Below, in pieces: positions 61,132 to 64,000 of a stretch of DNA of 64,000 nt. Numbering within the stretch: the stretch's first letter is position 1; each line of letters opens with the position of its first letter. This DNA comes from Lycium barbarum (lineage: Eukaryota; Streptophyta; Magnoliopsida; Solanales; Solanaceae): assembly GCF_019175385.1 (NCBI RefSeq), contig NC_083341.1, forward strand, positions 91,228,321 to 91,292,320. The letters are read 5' to 3'. The notes below the pieces were generated by a model. That model worked only from the letters and a program-made list of their open reading frames with translations. It had not been told where the DNA came from and did no database searches. A program made the position numbers and the translations under genes.

Positions 61132-63331
61132 TGTCACGACCCAAACCGATGGGCCATGACTGGTGCCCGATTTGGACACTCGTATACGAACCTATTAGAT
61201 ATAGTCAGACTGATACTAAAGACAATAGGGAAATCTGTAAAAGCATGATGTAGACTCATAATGCCATATATCGAAATGAACCTGTCTCCTGAGGAGTCAC
61301 AGTTAACCATACATTACAAAATATGCAAATCGACAAGGCTGTCACTGTACGCGGGAATATCCAAAACGATCTACATCTGTATAGCTGACCAAACCATATA
61401 CATAACCCACATATGTCTACAGACCTCTAAGAGTACAACAACGTCTATGTCAAAAGAATATGTACCAAAATGACTCAGACTTCGGAACAATGAAGCTCTC
61501 CAAGCAGCTGAGTAGCAATCCTAAGCTGGAGGATCACTGAACTGAGTATCTATACCTGCTGGCATGAAACGCATCCCCCGAAGAAAGGGGGTCAGTACGG
61601 AAAATGTACTGAGTATGTAAAGTATGAAGTACAATAAAGAAGATCATGACTGAGTAAGAGATGACATGAGGCGAGTATGATAATCAAGGATACCAATGCA
61701 TCTGTGCCTTATGAGATGAGAGTCATGCATATATATAATATACCGTACCCGGCCCATGTGGGACTTGGTGAATGAAGTCATATACATATATATTGTACCC
61801 GGCCCATTATGGGACTCGATGAAATATATAGCGTACCCGGCCCATTATGGGACTCGGTAAAATATATAGCGTACCCGACCCATTATAGGACAAGGTAAAA
61901 TATATAGTGTACCCGGCCTATTATGGGACTCGGTAAAATATATAATATACATACCCGGCCCTCTAGTGAGGGACTCGATGAACAATGCAATGAAACTGGG
62001 TACGAATACGAACCCGGCCCGGGACTCGGTGAAATGATGCATTAACAATATGCACGAATACGTACCCGGCCCTCTAGTGAGGGACTCAGTGAAGTGAGGC
62101 CATAACAATGTGCACGAATAGAATATTAGGAGCAATCATGTACTAACTGAATGATCATTTGAGACTTGATAGAATATTTAGAATGAACCACCACTTGAAA
62201 ATTAAAGACAACTGTCATGTCAAGTACCACAGAGAACTAGAGTTCATTGGAGTCATGTATGCTCATCGTTCGCTCGTTTTATGTAATTCATGCCAAAAAG
62301 AAAGAAGGGATATCTTTACATACACCTTGGAGCCTTTAGAAATAGAGTCATCATCCATAAATAAAATTGAGAAATCTAGAAACAGCTCCACATTCTCATA
62401 TTCTCTTTGAAATCATAAACTTGAGTTCTTAAAACACAAAATCATCATTATCGTTGTCACCATCATAAAATCATTCTTATCCTCGACATGATGAGAAGCT
62501 TTAAGAACCATGGACTTTTAGCTTTTGAAAACAAGAAGGCTACGGAAACATTTATGAAATCATACCATAGGAATCATGCCTTTGAAAGAAAGGGACGAGC
62601 CTTAACATACCTGTTCAACCTCCAACTACCTACGCTTATCCGTCCGAGCTCGTAAGTCTACATATAAGACCATTCATACTATGATTAGGCCCATTGTTAT
62701 ATACTTATCCTAAGCCTTCTAATAAATCTTTCTAGAATCTGCCGAAATTTCGGCAGCATCTCATCTGGTATTATGCCTAGCCCAAAATTACAATATTGCA
62801 ACCAATCAACAACAACAACAATACCAACATCAACAACACTATTATCCATACCAATATATTCCATAAACATCCCACACGATGTTTTTCAACATACAACAAC
62901 AATATACACTTCCTTTCTTCCCAATCAAAGAGCATAATCTCATCAACACACCAACAACATTTGATACCATCTCTATAAATGTAAATCAGACCAGCCACAC
63001 GGCTAAAACATGCTCAAAACAGTCCATAAACACAACAACTACACCACAACACTTCATGACCTTTCCTCCACAACTATTTTCACTTTTAAGACTTGCTAAA
63101 CCTTCAAATCAACTCAACATAAGAGATAGGATGAAGAACATACCTTATATTTGAAGAAATTCAGCCACACCAAATTTCTTCAAGATCAAACTTACCACAA
63201 CATTGAGTAGAAGCAAGAACAATCACCTTTCATGGACTAGTTTGGTGTAATCTTGTTGAATTCTTGATTTAGTAGGCTATAAATGTTTGGGGGTTGTGTT
63301 GAAAAGTTTCTAGGACTATTGAGAATGTAAG
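61132..63331 (-). mobile_element. Element F 5' LTR (partial in window)
   Basis: Begins (LTR end) TGTCACGACCCAAACC at 61132 and runs collinear with the 3' LTR until 63331, where LTR G enters. Unlike the 3' LTR it has no LTR L insertion. Two-hairpin module at 61575-61612, minisatellite at 61738-62098 (about eight units). The remainder is off-window. Confidence 0.9.
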
Positions 63332-64000
63332 TGTCATGACCCAACCCCATGGGCCATGACTAGTGCCCGAGTTGGACACTCATATACGTACCAGTTAGAT
63401 ATAGCCAAATTGACTATGAACAATATGGAAACTTGCAAAAGAACTCTGAAGGTTCATTACGTCATCATATATATATATATATATATATCTAGATAACTGT
63501 CTCCTGAGGAGTCACAACTGATCAAATCATAAAATGATACGCAAGCCGACAAGGCTGCCACTACATATCAATATCATGCGCAAGCCGACAAGGCTGCCAC
63601 TACATACGAACATATCCATAGCACATCGTATAGACACAGCTAAACAAACTTATACTATACCCACACATATATCTACAGACCTCTAAGAGTATCGATAGCG
63701 AAATATGACGGGACAGGGCCCCGCCGTACCCCTGGGCAAACATATACATACATCATAAGATCTGTACCAAAAGTCTAGGCTCCGGAACAACAGAGCTCTC
63801 CAAGACAGCTGAGCGGAAGTCCTATGCTGAGGGTCACCAAACCGACTATCTGTACCTGCGGGCATGAAACGCAGCCCCCCCGAAGAAAGGGGGTCAGTAC
63901 GAGATATGTACTGAGTATATATAAAGCATGAAATACAACAAAGAGGATTATAACTGAAATGGAGATTACCGGAAACATGTATGACTTTTAAAATATCAAT
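63332..64000 (-). mobile_element. LTR G, related family inserted in F 5' LTR
   Basis: Starts TGTCATGACCCAACCCCATGG and follows the F LTR order (GGGCCATGACTAGTGCCCGA, AGACCTCTAAGAGTA, hairpin module at 63874-63913). It also carries a duplicated GCAAGCCGACAAGGCTGCCACTACAT unit (63541-63605) and an AT repeat (63469-63488). The right end is outside the window, so solo or full-length status is unknown. Confidence 0.82.

Overview
The window is intergenic DNA from a large plant nuclear genome. I see no intact host gene, no tRNA gene and no bacterial-type feature. The organism is almost certainly a flowering plant. An asterid, perhaps Solanaceae, is my guess from the style of the Ty3/gypsy elements, which are Tekay/Del-like chromoviruses with 2.4-3.1 kb LTRs; that is inference only. 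Nearly all 64 kb can be assigned to transposable elements nested in one another, and most boundaries are fixed by TG...CA ends plus 5-bp target-site duplications (TSDs), or 8-bp for hAT.

Left block, 1-31318. The oldest layer is a minus-strand gypsy pol fragment (E, 29604-31046), capped on its right by the 3' end of another LTR (31048-31318). Minus-strand element C inserted into E. C has a 2.7 kb LTR, an initiator-Met PBS and a non-coding interior (LARD-like), and its 3' end lies left of the window. Two plus-strand gypsy elements landed in C. Element B (16873-28079, TSD TGCTC) is complete in structure but has a decayed gag-pol and sits in C's 5' LTR. Element A (TSD TGTGC) sits in C's interior. 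A is rearranged: a complete solo LTR (2485-5559) with both TSDs, then a copy of the right flank (5560-6262), then a truncated 5' LTR (6263-7169), gag-pol (7373-12317), a full 3' LTR (12352-15419) and the flank again.

Middle block, 31319-49231. A hAT transposon (K; BED-finger exon at 33310-33515, right terminus near 49231) is split by minus-strand solo LTR H (TSD AAACC). H is split by solo LTR I of the same family (TSD ATTTC), and I is split by plus-strand gypsy element D (39838-48562, TSD ATCTT). D has lost RNase H and half of integrase. A truncated sister LTR (J) carries a 625-bp hAT-type MITE with an 8-bp TSD.

Right block, 49232-64000. A decayed Ty1/copia pol (about 50084-51480) is followed by minus-strand element F (51515 to beyond the window). 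F is a LARD-like relative of C with a 4.0 kb non-coding interior. Its 3' LTR holds a further solo LTR (L, 51729-54482) and its 5' LTR is entered by a related LTR (G, from 63332).

How it works together: coding elements (A, B, D) and non-coding ones (C, F) share the same cis signals: initiator-Met PBS, a leader stem-loop just after the PBS and a two-hairpin module in the LTR; A, B, D and F also show a perfect palindrome next to the polypurine tract (C's PPT end is outside the window). This fits non-coding elements being mobilised in trans by chromovirus proteins. The most unusual content is a 5S rRNA-derived segment inside the interiors of both C and F. Next are the shared RNA hairpins, which show compensatory changes, and well-formed splice sites implying an intron from the LTR leader to just before the gag ATG.
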